Below, piece by piece: positions 16,958 to 26,845 of a stretch of DNA of 64,000 bases. The stretch's first letter is position 1; every line of letters starts with the position of its first letter. Both the position numbers and the translations under genes were made by a program. This stretch comes from Duganella sacchari (GTDB lineage Bacteria; Pseudomonadota; Gammaproteobacteria; Burkholderiales; Burkholderiaceae_D), in assembly GCF_900143065.1 (NCBI RefSeq), contig NZ_FRCX01000005.1:372001-436000 (forward strand). The letters are read 5' to 3'. The notes beneath the pieces are model-generated. The model saw nothing but the letters and a program-made list of their open reading frames with translations. It made no database searches and had not been told where the DNA came from.

Positions 16958-17353
16958 TCAGCTGTAGCGCACCTGCTCCAGCCACTCCAGCAATGGAATC
17001 GTCGCGGGCAGCAGCGGCTCGACGCCTACAGCTCCCTGCCACGCAAACGCTTGCCCTTCCAGGCTCTGGGGTTCGCCCGACCAGTCACGGCTGATATAGA
17101 AATGCAGCCGCACATGCGCGTGCGGGTACACGTACTCGACACCGCACCACTCTTCCGCGCTGTGGATCGCCAGGCCCAGTTCTTCCACGAACTCGCGTTT
17201 CAGCGCTTCCAGGATCGTCTCGCCCGGATCCACTTTACCGCCCGGGAATTCCCAATACCCGTCGTACGGCTTGCCGGCCGGACGCTGGCCCAGCAGCACA
17301 TCGCCATTCGGCTTGATTAAAATACCAACTGCAACATCAACGGGCTTGGTCAT
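16958..17353 (-). CDS. mutT: NUDIX hydrolase, 8-oxo-dGTP diphosphatase MutT
   Basis: The 131-residue protein has a complete Nudix box, starting GGKVDPGETILEALKREF and ending EELGL, and the MutT-type N-terminus VAVGILIKPNGDVLLGQRP. MutT removes oxidised dGTP to prevent A:T to C:G changes. Its start overlaps the end of the DUF815 ATPase gene by 4 bases, so they form an operon reading from argJ. Confidence 0.92.
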   Translation of the reverse strand: MTKPVDVAVGILIKPNGDVLLGQRPAGKPYDGYWEFPGGKVDPGETILEALKREFVEELGLAIHSAEEWCGVEYVYPHAHVRLHFYISRDWSGEPQSLEGQAFAWQGAVGVEPLLPATIPLLEWLEQVRYS

Positions 17354-18219
17354 GCGAGCTTCCCTGCGTAATCTTTAGCGAACTGCCACGCTACCCGGCC
17401 CGAGCGCGAGCCGCGCTGCAATGCCCAGCGCAGCGCATCGGCGCGTGCCGCTTCAATCTGCGCTTCCGTGCAGCCCAGCGACGACAGCCAGTGGGCGACG
17501 ATGGCCAGATAATCGTCCTGCCTGAATGGATAAAAAGTCAGCCACAAGCCAAAACGCTCGGACAGCGAAATCTTCTCTTCCACCGTTTCGCCCGGATGCA
17601 GGTCGCCGTTCTCGTCATGCTTGTAGCTCATGTTGTCGGACATACGCTCCGGCAGCAGGTGGCGGCGATTCGAGGTCGCGTAAATCAGCACATTGTCCGA
17701 CTGCGCCGAAATGCTGCCATCCAGCGCCACCTTGAGCGCCTTGTAGCCGCTCTCGCCCTCTTCGAACGACAGGTCGTCGCAGAAGATGATGAAGCGCTCG
17801 GGACGGCCGGCCACCAGATCCACGATATCCGGCAGCTCGGCCAGGTCGGCCTTGTCCACCTCGATCAGACGCAGGCCATCCTTGCCGAACTGGTTCAGGC
17901 ATGCCTTGATCAGCGACGACTTGCCGGTGCCGCGCGCGCCCGTCAGCAGCACGTTGTTGGCCGGCTTGCCCGCCACGAACTGGCGCGTGTTCTGCTCGAT
18001 CTGCTCCTTCTGCGGGCCGACATGCTGCAGGTCGTCCAGCGCGATCGAGGATACATGCGCCACCGCCTGCAGATAGCTGGCGCCATTGCTGCGCTGGCGC
18101 CAGCGGAAAGCGTAGCCACGCTCCCAGTCGACCTGCGGCGCGGCGGGCGGCAGGATCGCCTCCACGCGCGCCAGCAGCGCCTCCGCACGCACCAGGAATT
18201 GTTCGAGGGCGGCCGACAT
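17350..18219 (-). CDS. DUF815 family P-loop ATPase
   Basis: The 289-residue protein carries Walker A GARGTGKSS near residue 95 and a Walker B-like stretch RFIIFCDDLSFEEGE. It ends with the family's C-terminal region rich in RSGRVAWQFAKDYAG. DUF815 proteins resemble AAA-type ATPases; their function is not established. It lies between argJ and mutT with overlapping or near-overlapping ends, the usual arrangement in Burkholderiales. Confidence 0.85.
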   Translation of the reverse strand: MSAALEQFLVRAEALLARVEAILPPAAPQVDWERGYAFRWRQRSNGASYLQAVAHVSSIALDDLQHVGPQKEQIEQNTRQFVAGKPANNVLLTGARGTGKSSLIKACLNQFGKDGLRLIEVDKADLAELPDIVDLVAGRPERFIIFCDDLSFEEGESGYKALKVALDGSISAQSDNVLIYATSNRRHLLPERMSDNMSYKHDENGDLHPGETVEEKISLSERFGLWLTFYPFRQDDYLAIVAHWLSSLGCTEAQIEAARADALRWALQRGSRSGRVAWQFAKDYAGKLA

Positions 18220-18220
18220 C

Positions 18221-19459
18221 TTAAGAACGGTAGTCGGCGTTGATCGACACGTAATCGTGCGACAGGTCGCAGGTGTACACGGTGGCCGTGGCCGCGCCGC
18301 GCGCCAGCTTGACGCGTACCGTGATTTCGCTTTGCTTCATCACGCGCTGGCCGTCTTCTTCCTTGTAGTCCGGATTGCGGCCGCCGTTCTTGGCCACCCA
18401 CACGTCATCCAGGTACAGGTTCAGTTTGGAGACGTCGAGATCATCCACGCCGGCGTAGCCGATCGCGGCCAGGATGCGGCCCAGGTTAGGGTCGGAGGCG
18501 AAGAAGGCAGTCTTCACCAGCGGCGAGTGGCCGATCGAGTACGCGATCTTGCGGCACTCTTCGACGCTGCCGCCCTCTTCCACCACGATACTCATGAATT
18601 TGGTGGCGCCTTCGCCGTCACGGATGATGGCTTGCGCCAGGAACAGCGACAGGTCGGTCACAGCGTCGCGCAGCGCGGCGTATTCCGGCTGGTCGACCGA
18701 GCTCACTTCCAGCGAGCCGGCACCCGTGGCAATCAGCATGAAGGAATCGTTGGTCGAAGTATCGCCGTCGATGGTGATGCAGTTGAACGAGTGGTTGGCC
18801 GCATGCCTGACCAGTTCATCCAGCACTGGCTGCGCCACTTTGGCGTCCAGCGCCAGGTAGCCCAGCATGGTGGCCATGTTTGGCTTGATCATGCCGGCGC
18901 CTTTGGAGATCCCGGTCATGGTCACGCTATGGCCGCCGATGGTCACGGTGCGCGAGCCGGCTTTCGGCTGCGTGTCGGTGGTCATGATGGCTTCAGCGGC
19001 GTTGAACCAGTTGTCGGCCTTGAGGCCGGCCACGGCTTGCGGCAGGCCGGCGATCACTTTGGCGGCCGGCAGCGGCTCCAGAATCACGCCGGTCGAAAAC
19101 GGCAGGATCTGCGACGCTTCGCAGCCCAGTTGCGAGGCCAGCGCGGCGCAGGTTTCATTGGCCAGCGACAGGCCCAGTTCACCGGTACCGGCATTGGCAT
19201 TGCCGGTATTGACCAGCAGCGCGGTGATCGGCTTGCCGCTGGTTTTGGCGGCGGCCAGGTGGGCCTTGGCGATCTGCACCGGCGCGGCGCAGAAGCGGTT
19301 CAGCGTAAACACGCCGGCGACAGTCGCGCCCGGCGCCAGTTTCATGACCAATACGTCCTTGCGGTTCGGCTTCTTGATGCCGGCTTCGGCAAAGCCGATT
19401 TCAACGCCCGCGACAGGCTTCAGTTCGGAGGCAATGGGCAGAGGGGAATTGACGGCCAT
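18221..19459 (-). CDS. argJ: Bifunctional glutamate N-acetyltransferase/amino-acid acetyltransferase ArgJ
   Basis: The 412-residue precursor contains the self-cleavage site around [10 protein letters not shown], where the Thr becomes the N-terminal nucleophile of the beta chain. It recycles the acetyl group from N-acetylornithine to glutamate in arginine synthesis. Length and the closing [11 protein letters not shown] match the family. It leads the argJ-DUF815-mutT operon. Confidence 0.96.
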   Translation of the reverse strand: MAVNSPLPIASELKPVAGVEIGFAEAGIKKPNRKDVLVMKLAPGATVAGVFTLNRFCAAPVQIAKAHLAAAKTSGKPITALLVNTGNANAGTGELGLSLANETCAALASQLGCEASQILPFSTGVILEPLPAAKVIAGLPQAVAGLKADNWFNAAEAIMTTDTQPKAGSRTVTIGGHSVTMTGISKGAGMIKPNMATMLGYLALDAKVAQPVLDELVRHAANHSFNCITIDGDTSTNDSFMLIATGAGSLEVSSVDQPEYAALRDAVTDLSLFLAQAIIRDGEGATKFMSIVVEEGGSVEECRKIAYSIGHSPLVKTAFFASDPNLGRILAAIGYAGVDDLDVSKLNLYLDDVWVAKNGGRNPDYKEEDGQRVMKQSEITVRVKLARGAATATVYTCDLSHDYVSINADYRS

Positions 19460-19787
19460 AGTCGTGATCTCGTGGGTAGAAAGAGGGAGCCGCTATTGTA
19501 ATGCCTGACATGCCGCGTGCGCGGTCTGTAACCAATAGTCAAGACATGGCAAAACCTCAAATTTATTAAAACATCACTGTAGAGATATCGTACAACATAC
19601 TGTTTTTGCAGCGATTTTTGCACAAAAGCTACAAAATTTAGTACGTTCGTTCGATTTATTCAAATTTCATTTCATGCTCCAAGGAAATTGGTCTAAGGTA
19701 ACAACCAATGCCCCATCCCCGCATTTTTACTAGATACACTCGACGGCAAAACCGTCAAACCACAATAACCCCCTAGGATTAGAACTC
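19460..19787. other. Intergenic region between argJ and the porin gene
   Basis: These 328 bases hold the divergent control regions of argJ and the porin-like gene. The middle (about 19550-19680) is clearly AT-rich. A short GACGG/CCGTC hairpin at 19742-19756 lies in the probable leader of the porin mRNA. No confident -35/-10 pair, small ORF or RNA gene was found. Confidence 0.4.
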
Positions 19788-21017
19788 ATGAAAAAGCAAC
19801 TTTTAGTAGCTGCAGTCTCCGCTGCATTCGTCGCTGCCACCGCCGCCATGCCGGCGCAAGCGGGCGCCATGGATGACGGCAACCTGAGCATCAGTGGTTT
19901 CGGCACCCTGGGTGTCGCCAAAGGCGATACCGACCAGGCACAATTCGCGCGTTACAACCAGGCCGAAGGCATCGGCAACAAAGCCCGCATCGGTCTGGAC
20001 ACCAACCTGGGCCTGCAAGCCACCTACAAAATCAATGACTGGCTGTCGGGCACCGCACAAGTACTGACCCGCAAGAACACCAGCCCGACCTTCACCACCG
20101 ACCTGACCTGGGCCTTCCTGAAAGCCCGCATCAACGATGAAGTCTCGGTGCGCGTCGGCCGCGTGGTCGTGCCCACCTTCCTGATTTCGGACTACCAGAA
20201 CGTTGGCTACGCCAACACCATGATGCGTCCACCGATTGAAATGTACGGCCAGGCTCCGATCGAGAACTCGGATGGCGCCGACATCAACTACCAGCACGCA
20301 TTCGGCGATGTGAACTTCACCGCCCAGGCTTTCGCAGGCGTTAGCCGCGGCAAGCTGTACGTCCCATCGGGCTCCGGTTCGACCGCGACCTACCGCGCAC
20401 CGGCCGCTGGCTTGAGCCTGGCAGCCGAATACGGTCCGTTCCTGTTCCGCGTTGCCCACGCCCGTGCTGACATGAACATCAACGACCTGGCGCCGATCAA
20501 CAGCCTGACCAGCACCCTGAACACCTACGGCTTCAGCCAGCTGGCGTCGGACCTGACCTTCAGCGGCGGCAAGAAGATCGCCTTCACCTCGGTCGGCGGC
20601 ACCATGGACTGGAACAACATCGTGGCCCAGGCCGAATACGCCCAGCGCCGCGCCAAAGACCCGGTCTACCTGGCCGACAGCAACGCCTGGTACGCCATGG
20701 TGGGCTACCGCATCGGCAAAGTGCTGCCTTACTACGCGCACACATCGTCGAAAGGCGCTGGCGCCAGCGTGACCGCACCTGCCAGCCTGGCCAAAGTGCC
20801 GCCACTGAACGCCGCCCTTGCCGGCCTGCTGTCGTCGTCCGAACAAAGCTCCGACCTGATCGGCGTGCGTTGGGACTTCGCCAAATCGCTGGCACTGAAA
20901 GTACAAATCGACCGCGTCAATCCTAAGGCCAAATCGGGCTGGCTGCAGAACGTGCCAGCTGCTGGCTACAACAAGGACCTGACCGTGGTTGGTGTCGCGC
21001 TGGACTTCGTATTCTGA
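19788..21017 (+). CDS. Outer-membrane porin-like beta-barrel protein
   Basis: The 409-residue protein starts with a classical signal peptide (MKKQLLVAAVSAAFV to AQA, about 25 residues). The rest shows alternating amphipathic strands with SGFGTLGVA near the start and a C-terminus ending in aromatic Phe (VGVALDFVF), as expected for a beta-barrel inserted by BAM. The substrate is not evident. It is followed 16 bases later by a small PstS-like protein and then a histidine kinase. Confidence 0.82.
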   Translation: MKKQLLVAAVSAAFVAATAAMPAQAGAMDDGNLSISGFGTLGVAKGDTDQAQFARYNQAEGIGNKARIGLDTNLGLQATYKINDWLSGTAQVLTRKNTSPTFTTDLTWAFLKARINDEVSVRVGRVVVPTFLISDYQNVGYANTMMRPPIEMYGQAPIENSDGADINYQHAFGDVNFTAQAFAGVSRGKLYVPSGSGSTATYRAPAAGLSLAAEYGPFLFRVAHARADMNINDLAPINSLTSTLNTYGFSQLASDLTFSGGKKIAFTSVGGTMDWNNIVAQAEYAQRRAKDPVYLADSNAWYAMVGYRIGKVLPYYAHTSSKGAGASVTAPASLAKVPPLNAALAGLLSSSEQSSDLIGVRWDFAKSLALKVQIDRVNPKAKSGWLQNVPAAGYNKDLTVVGVALDFVF

Positions 21018-21033
21018 TCGGGGAAACTACACA

Positions 21034-21453
21034 ATGAAAAAGATAATGAGCACCCTCCTGCTGTCCTCTTTGGCTGCAGCAGCCGCCTTGGCCTCCGCGC
21101 CAGCATCGGCGGAAATCGTCGTCATCGTCAGCAAACAGAATCCTGCGACGCGCATGTTCTCGGAACAGGCATCGCAGTTCTTCCTGGGTAAATCCAACCT
21201 GTTCACGCCTGTCGACCAGGCGGACGGTTCGGCCATCCGCAATGAGTTCTACCACAAGGTGGCAGAGAAGGATGCCGCACAGGTAAAGGCGCTGTGGTCC
21301 AAACTGGTGTTCACCGGTAAAGCCACGCCGCCGAAAGAATTCCCGAACAGCGCCGAGGTGAAGAAAGCAGTTGCTGCCGATCCGAAGGCAATCGGGTATA
21401 TTGATAAATCGGCAGTTGACGATACCGTCAAAGTGATTCTGACCCTGCCTTAA
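21034..21453 (+). CDS. Small PstS-like periplasmic phosphate-binding-domain protein
   Basis: The 139-residue protein has a signal peptide ending near ASAE and a short periplasmic-binding-protein-like domain with IVVIVSKQNP, a Ser/Arg-rich stretch ADGSAIRNEFY, and IGYIDKSAVDDTVKVIL. It is only about half the size of a full PstS. Related short proteins often occur beside a porin and a histidine kinase, suggesting a sensor accessory. ATG 21034 is chosen because the signal peptide starts there. Confidence 0.75.
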   Translation: MKKIMSTLLLSSLAAAAALASAPASAEIVVIVSKQNPATRMFSEQASQFFLGKSNLFTPVDQADGSAIRNEFYHKVAEKDAAQVKALWSKLVFTGKATPPKEFPNSAEVKKAVAADPKAIGYIDKSAVDDTVKVILTLP

Positions 21454-21472
21454 TCCCAGGTCGCCCTGCCAG

Positions 21473-21497
21473 CCTGCCGCGCTCACCGTGCGGCAGG
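21473..21497 (+). terminator. Hairpin between the PstS-like gene and the histidine kinase
   Basis: CCTGCCGC (21473-21480) and GCGGCAGG (21490-21497) form a perfect 8-base stem with a 9-base loop. It has no T-tract, so it may be an mRNA stabilising or attenuating hairpin rather than a true terminator; the kinase gene follows closely. Confidence 0.4.
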
Positions 21498-21537
21498 CGC
21501 GTGAGCTCCTGGCATTGCCCAACAAGGAGTGAACGTT

Positions 21538-23532
21538 TTGAGTCTCTCGCTACGTGCGAAGTTTCTGATGCTGAGCGCCGTGATCCAGGCGCTGGTGGTT
21601 GGCCTGCTGATCTGGAACAGCCTGCGCCTGATGAACCACGCGGTCAATACCAATGCCGAACGCGTCGCCCAGGAATACGCCGTCACCCTCAATCTCTCCC
21701 TCAGCCCCTATGCCACGCGCGGGCGCCTGCCCGAGCTGAATAGCTACCTCACCGAAATGCTGTCCGACCCGGACGACAGCTTTCTGCGCTACCTGACCAT
21801 CCTCGACGAAAACGGACATCCCATCATCGCCGTGGGCAAGCGCGACATGCCGCTGCCCGAGGTGCTGCGGAACGGCGGCGGCACCAGCTTCAAAGGCGTG
21901 CGTACCATCATCAGCGACGCCACCATCCACGCGCGTTCGCCGCTGCTGCTCAAGGATAACCGCATCGGCAGCATCAACTTCGGCCTCACCACCAAAGACC
22001 TGAAGCAGGCGCGGGATGAAGTGATGATGCAAGGCGTGGCGATTTCGCTGATCGGCTTTGCCGCCGGCATGCTCATGTTCTACATCTTCACGCGCGGCAT
22101 CGGCCGCCGCCTGGAAGCGCTGACCGGCGACTCGCAGCAGATGGCGCTGGGCGATTACAACAAGGCGCTGGCAGTGCACGGCGATGATGAAATCGCCGTG
22201 TTCACGCGCACGCTGAACGCCATGAGCGCGGCGCTGCGCGAGCGTATCGCCGAACTGGAAACATCGCAGCAGCGCCTGTCGGAATCGGAAGCGCGCTTCA
22301 AGACCCTGTTCGACATGGCGCCGCTGCCGCTGACCGTATCCGATCGCGAGGGCCGCATCATCACCGCCAACCGCGCGCTGATACAGACCTTTGGCTCGAA
22401 TGCCCTCAACCTGATCGGCAAGCGCAGCGACGAAGTGCCATTCTGGGCCAGCAGGCTGGAACGGGAACGCATCTGGAAAATGTACCGCGACGATGGCGCC
22501 GTACATGGCGCCGTGGCCGGCGTGCTGCTGCCCGACGGCAGCGTGGGCAGCGTCGCCATCTGGTCCTCCTCGCTGACGCTGGACGGCAATGCCTCCATCA
22601 TCTGGGCCTTGCTGGACCTGACGGAAGAACTCAACGCCAAACGCGAACTGAAAGACCTCAACGTCTCGCTGGAAAGCCGCGTACGCGAACGCTCGGCCGC
22701 ACTGGAACGCGCCAACGCGGACCTCAGCAAGGCATTGGAGACCCTGCAGCACACGCAGGACGAACTGCTGGCATCGGAGAAGATGGCCTCACTGGGCTCA
22801 CTGGTGGCCGGCATCGCCCACGAACTCAATACGCCGATCGGCAACAGCCTGCTGGCCTCCACCGCCCTGCGCGACCGCGTGCACGAATTCGAGGCGCACG
22901 TTGCCTCTGGCGCGCTGCGGCGCTCCGAACTGAATACGCACCTGCAGGAAGTTGGCACGGCCAGCGAACTGATTTCCGGTTCGCTGCATAAGGCCGCCGA
23001 GCTGATATCGTCGTTCAAACAGATTGCCGTCGATCAGACCAACGACCAGCGCCGCGCCTTTGACCTGCTGGCCGCAGTGCAGGACACCGTCGCCACCTAC
23101 ATGCCGCGCCTGCGCCGCCTGCAATGTGAAGTGGTGCTGCAAATTCCGGCGGGGCTGGTATTCGATTCGTATCCGGGCGGGCTGTATCAGATCCTGAACA
23201 ATCTGATTAACAACGCCTTGAACCACGCTTTTGAACATCGCCACGGCGGCACCCTCACTGTCCGCGGAGAGCGGGTGGACGACGACATCGTGGAGCTGAT
23301 GTTCAGCGATGACGGCTGCGGCATGCCGGATGACGTCCTGAAGCGGGTATTCGATCCCTTCTTCACCACCAAAATGGGCCAGGGCGGCACGGGCCTGGGC
23401 ATGAACATCGTCTACAACCTCGTGACTGGCGTACTGGGTGGCCGCATCACCATCGACTCCGCTCCCAACGTCGGCACTGCGGTCCGCATGTTGCTGCCGC
23501 TGGTGGCGCCGCAGCGCGAACCTGCGCGCTGA
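21538..23532 (+). CDS. Membrane sensor histidine kinase with HAMP and PAS domains
   Basis: The roughly 664-residue kinase has a membrane helix near residues 8-28, a periplasmic region to about 160, a second helix, a HAMP domain, a PAS domain (from FKTLFDMAPLPLTVSD) and a coiled coil. The phospho-His box MASLGSLVAGIAHELNTPIG and a full HATPase with DDGCGMP and GGTGLGMNIVY follow. TTG 21538 lies 8 bases after AAGGAG; GTG 21529 is an alternative overlapping that site. No response regulator is adjacent. Its neighbours suggest a signal relayed by the small PstS-like protein. Confidence 0.85.
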   Translation: MSLSLRAKFLMLSAVIQALVVGLLIWNSLRLMNHAVNTNAERVAQEYAVTLNLSLSPYATRGRLPELNSYLTEMLSDPDDSFLRYLTILDENGHPIIAVGKRDMPLPEVLRNGGGTSFKGVRTIISDATIHARSPLLLKDNRIGSINFGLTTKDLKQARDEVMMQGVAISLIGFAAGMLMFYIFTRGIGRRLEALTGDSQQMALGDYNKALAVHGDDEIAVFTRTLNAMSAALRERIAELETSQQRLSESEARFKTLFDMAPLPLTVSDREGRIITANRALIQTFGSNALNLIGKRSDEVPFWASRLERERIWKMYRDDGAVHGAVAGVLLPDGSVGSVAIWSSSLTLDGNASIIWALLDLTEELNAKRELKDLNVSLESRVRERSAALERANADLSKALETLQHTQDELLASEKMASLGSLVAGIAHELNTPIGNSLLASTALRDRVHEFEAHVASGALRRSELNTHLQEVGTASELISGSLHKAAELISSFKQIAVDQTNDQRRAFDLLAAVQDTVATYMPRLRRLQCEVVLQIPAGLVFDSYPGGLYQILNNLINNALNHAFEHRHGGTLTVRGERVDDDIVELMFSDDGCGMPDDVLKRVFDPFFTTKMGQGGTGLGMNIVYNLVTGVLGGRITIDSAPNVGTAVRMLLPLVAPQREPAR

Positions 23533-23534
23533 AT

Positions 23535-24620
23535 TTATTCCAGCGGCATGCGGATCTGGAGCACAAAGCGTCCATCCTGCTCACCGCTTTGCAATGCCGC
23601 CTCGCCACGATAGGCCAGCTGCAAGCGCGCCCGCGTGTTCGACAAGCCCATGCCCAAGCCAGGATTGGGCGGCGCATCGGCCTTCACCGGATTGCTGATG
23701 CAAACCAGCAGCTGCGCATCGTCACACCACAGCCTGATGTGGATGTCGCTATCGCCCTCATGGCACTCCAGGTCATGGCGCACGGCGTTTTCGACCAATG
23801 GCTGGAGCAGCAGCGGCGGACAGACGGCGTCCAGTACCGCATCATCGACATCCAGCCGCACCTGCAGCCGCTCCCCGTAGCGCAGCCCCTGCAAGGCCAG
23901 ATAATCGCGTACGAAATCCAGCTCCTCCCGCACGCTCACGTGGTCGCAACTGCTGGCCGCCAAAGCATAACGCAGCAAATCGCTCAGCCGATGTATGCCG
24001 CCCAGCGCCAGCTGCCCATCACCCGTACGCACCATGGCGCTGATGGCGTTCAGCGCATTGAAGATGAAGTGGGGCTCCAGCTGTCCGCGCAAGGCCTGCA
24101 TGCGCTGCTGTTCCAGCGCCAAGCTCAGTTGCAGATTTTCGGTCTGCGCCTGCTGCCAGGCACGTTCACGCTGCTGGCCCCGACGCCAGAGACAGATGGC
24201 TGTCACCGCCGTAAAGGTGCCCGTGGTCCACGCCAACTCCAGAAACACATTGAAGCCACGCGGCGCCACCAGCAATGGTCCGCCTCCCTCACGTACGCCA
24301 TCCAGCACCGCGATGTACAGCAGTTGCAGCGGCAGGAAAATCAGCAGCACCAGCAAGTAACTGCGCAGGATGTTTTGCATGCTGGCCGCCAGTGCGGGCC
24401 AGCGGCGCAGCGCCAGGTACAGGCCAAAGCTAAACAGCGCAATCAGCGCATGATTCGCAACCCACGCCGACATGATGTGGTCATAACTGCGGCCATCACC
24501 GGCACGTAGTGCATCGCTATATACGCCGCCTGCACCGCTGGCGCAAATCACGCCCCACACCAGCAGGTTAATCAGCAGCGTATTGCGCACCTCGCGCCAT
24601 GTAAGTTGATGTCGTTCCAT
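23535..24620 (-). CDS. LytS/YehU-type sensor histidine kinase
   Basis: The 361-residue protein has about four membrane helices in residues 1-150, then the His_kinase domain with QLEPHFIFNALNAI, and a HATPase with LLQPLVENAVRHDLE and GLGMGLSNTRARL. Kinases of this class normally pair with a LytTR-type regulator, but none is adjacent. ATG 24620 is chosen over the longer frame to 24713 because the membrane domain begins right after it. It is divergent from a TonB-dependent receptor gene. Confidence 0.85.
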   Translation of the reverse strand: MERHQLTWREVRNTLLINLLVWGVICASGAGGVYSDALRAGDGRSYDHIMSAWVANHALIALFSFGLYLALRRWPALAASMQNILRSYLLVLLIFLPLQLLYIAVLDGVREGGGPLLVAPRGFNVFLELAWTTGTFTAVTAICLWRRGQQRERAWQQAQTENLQLSLALEQQRMQALRGQLEPHFIFNALNAISAMVRTGDGQLALGGIHRLSDLLRYALAASSCDHVSVREELDFVRDYLALQGLRYGERLQVRLDVDDAVLDAVCPPLLLQPLVENAVRHDLECHEGDSDIHIRLWCDDAQLLVCISNPVKADAPPNPGLGMGLSNTRARLQLAYRGEAALQSGEQDGRFVLQIRMPLE

Positions 24621-24754
24621 GGCGGCGAGTATAGCAGCGCCCTGCACCGCTTTCGCCACCCTCGTCACGGCGTTAGGCCCACTCGTCACACAGGTATTCG
24701 GCGGTGCGCGCAAAGGCTGGATACTCGGCGCCGGAACAACTCACGCACCCCATC

Positions 24755-26845
24755 ATGAAACATCTGCTACTACTTTTTCTGGCTGCCAGCGCCCACGCGC
24801 AGGACGACATGCAGCGCGTAGAAATCAGCGGCTCCGCCACGCAAGCGCTGCGCCGCAATGATACCGCCGCCAAAATCGTCATCGGCCGCGCCGATATCGA
24901 ACAGTACGGCGACTCCACAGTCACCTCCTTGCTCAAGCGCCAGCCGGGCATCACCATCAGCGGCAGCGAGGTCCGCATGCGCGGCCTGGGTGCTGGCTAC
25001 ACGCAATTGCTGATCAATGGCGAACCGGCGCCACAGGGCATGAGCATTGACAGCGTCGCGCCGGAACTGATCGAGCGTATCGAAATTCTGCGTACGGCGT
25101 CGGCGGAATACAGTGCGCAGGCGATGGCTGGCAGCATCAACGTCATTCTGCGCCGCAGTACTCGCCCGCAGCGCGACATCAAGCTCGCTTACGAAAACCT
25201 GCAAGGCATCGACAGTCCAGCCGCGACATTGCAAGTCGCCGGCCGCGATGACGCCCTTGCCTACGGATTGACGGGCACCATCAGTGATAGCGGCTTCCGC
25301 AATACCTCCGGCACCACGGAACAGACGCGCGACCCGGCCGCGCTGCGCGACATCGCCGACCTGAACATCTCGCGGCAAGCCAAGCTGAATCTGGCGCCGC
25401 GCCTGAACTGGAGCCTGGACGGCGGCGATACGCTGGCGTGGCAAAATCTGCTGGACGTGGTGCGTACACGTGCTCATGGCGATTCATACGAAACCGACGT
25501 TTCAGGTCCGGCGACAGCGTATCCTCTCAATCACTGGCGCTCGGCATCCCGCACCAATTTTCTGCGCAGCGGCCTGACATGGACGCACAATCTCAGCGCG
25601 GGCAAGTTGACCGCCAAACTGGGATGGGATTACAACCACCGCAACACCGACTATCTATTCCAAGGCGCAGCGGCCGACGCTACGCCGCGCCTGGCACGCA
25701 GCGTCATCTCCAGCGCCAACGACGACAGCGTCACCACCAGCGGCAAGTACCTGAGCCGCATCGGCGCGGTTCACAGCCTGGCGCTGGGCTGGGATGGGGC
25801 AGACACCCGCCGCGGCGAAGTGCGCCAGCAGCACGATAGCGCCGCCGATGGCGCCTTCCTCGGCGAGCTGCTGCAAGCCTACCAGGCCCGCGTGCGCCGC
25901 ATGGCATTGTTCGCCCAGGATGAATGGGATGTCACGCCGGGCCTGCAAGCCTATCTCGGCCTGCGCTGGGAAACGCTGGATACGCGCACCGAAGGCGCAG
26001 CCCTGACGCCAGTACGCAACCGCGCCGGTGTGTTCAGCCCCGTCGCGCAGATGATGTGGAAGCTGCCGGACCAGGAGCGCGACCAGATCCGCCTGGCGCT
26101 GGCACGCACCTACAAGGCGCCGCCGACACGCGATCTGCTGCCGCGCCGCTACACCGTCAACAACGGCAACAGTCCCGCCACGCCGGACGTACAAGGCAAT
26201 CCTGATCTACGGCCGGAACTGGCGTGGGGACTGGATGCGGCCTATGAATCCTATTTCGCGCAAAACGGCTCGCTGAGCATCTCCGCTTATGCGCGCAGCA
26301 TCCGTGACGTCACGGTGCAGCGGCTATTCCAGCAAAACGGCACATGGGTGACGACGCCTGCCAACGACGGCAAAGCCAGCACGATGGGCGTGGAATTCGA
26401 TATGCGCGCGCGCATGTCCACGCTGCTGCCCGGTGCACCGCCAATAGACTTGCGCGCCAACGCGGCCCGCAACTGGTCGCGGCTTGATGCCGTACCGGGT
26501 CCGGGCAATCGCCTGGCGACGCAAACGCCGCTGAGCGCCAACATTGGCATGGACTACCAGACAAGCGCCGCGTGGACACTGGGCCTGAACGCCGGCATCC
26601 AGACCGGCGGCACGGTGTGCGTGAGCGACCGCTTGAGCAGCTATACCGGTGTCACGCGCACGCTGGACAGCTACGCGTTGTGGAAAATCGACCGCAAACG
26701 GCAGCTGCGCTTCGCGCTGCTCAACATGCTGCACCAGCAGCAGCTGGCGGGGCAAGCTTACGATGACGGCGTGTACGCAATCACGCGCAACAGCACCACG
26801 CCAGGCCGCGTGGGCATACGCGCCGTGTACGAGCAGCAGCTCTAA
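24755..26845 (+). CDS. TonB-dependent outer-membrane receptor
   Basis: The 696-residue protein has a short signal peptide (MKHLLLLFLAASAHA), a plug domain with SLLKRQPGITI and IERIEILRTASAEYSAQAMAG, and a long beta-barrel with receptor landmarks such as YKAPPTRDLLPRRY and GNPDLRPELAWGLDAAYE. It resembles siderophore receptors, but the ligand cannot be named. The C-terminal residue is Leu rather than the usual Phe. No iron-regulated operator was recognised upstream. Confidence 0.87.
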   Translation: MKHLLLLFLAASAHAQDDMQRVEISGSATQALRRNDTAAKIVIGRADIEQYGDSTVTSLLKRQPGITISGSEVRMRGLGAGYTQLLINGEPAPQGMSIDSVAPELIERIEILRTASAEYSAQAMAGSINVILRRSTRPQRDIKLAYENLQGIDSPAATLQVAGRDDALAYGLTGTISDSGFRNTSGTTEQTRDPAALRDIADLNISRQAKLNLAPRLNWSLDGGDTLAWQNLLDVVRTRAHGDSYETDVSGPATAYPLNHWRSASRTNFLRSGLTWTHNLSAGKLTAKLGWDYNHRNTDYLFQGAAADATPRLARSVISSANDDSVTTSGKYLSRIGAVHSLALGWDGADTRRGEVRQQHDSAADGAFLGELLQAYQARVRRMALFAQDEWDVTPGLQAYLGLRWETLDTRTEGAALTPVRNRAGVFSPVAQMMWKLPDQERDQIRLALARTYKAPPTRDLLPRRYTVNNGNSPATPDVQGNPDLRPELAWGLDAAYESYFAQNGSLSISAYARSIRDVTVQRLFQQNGTWVTTPANDGKASTMGVEFDMRARMSTLLPGAPPIDLRANAARNWSRLDAVPGPGNRLATQTPLSANIGMDYQTSAAWTLGLNAGIQTGGTVCVSDRLSSYTGVTRTLDSYALWKIDRKRQLRFALLNMLHQQQLAGQAYDDGVYAITRNSTTPGRVGIRAVYEQQL

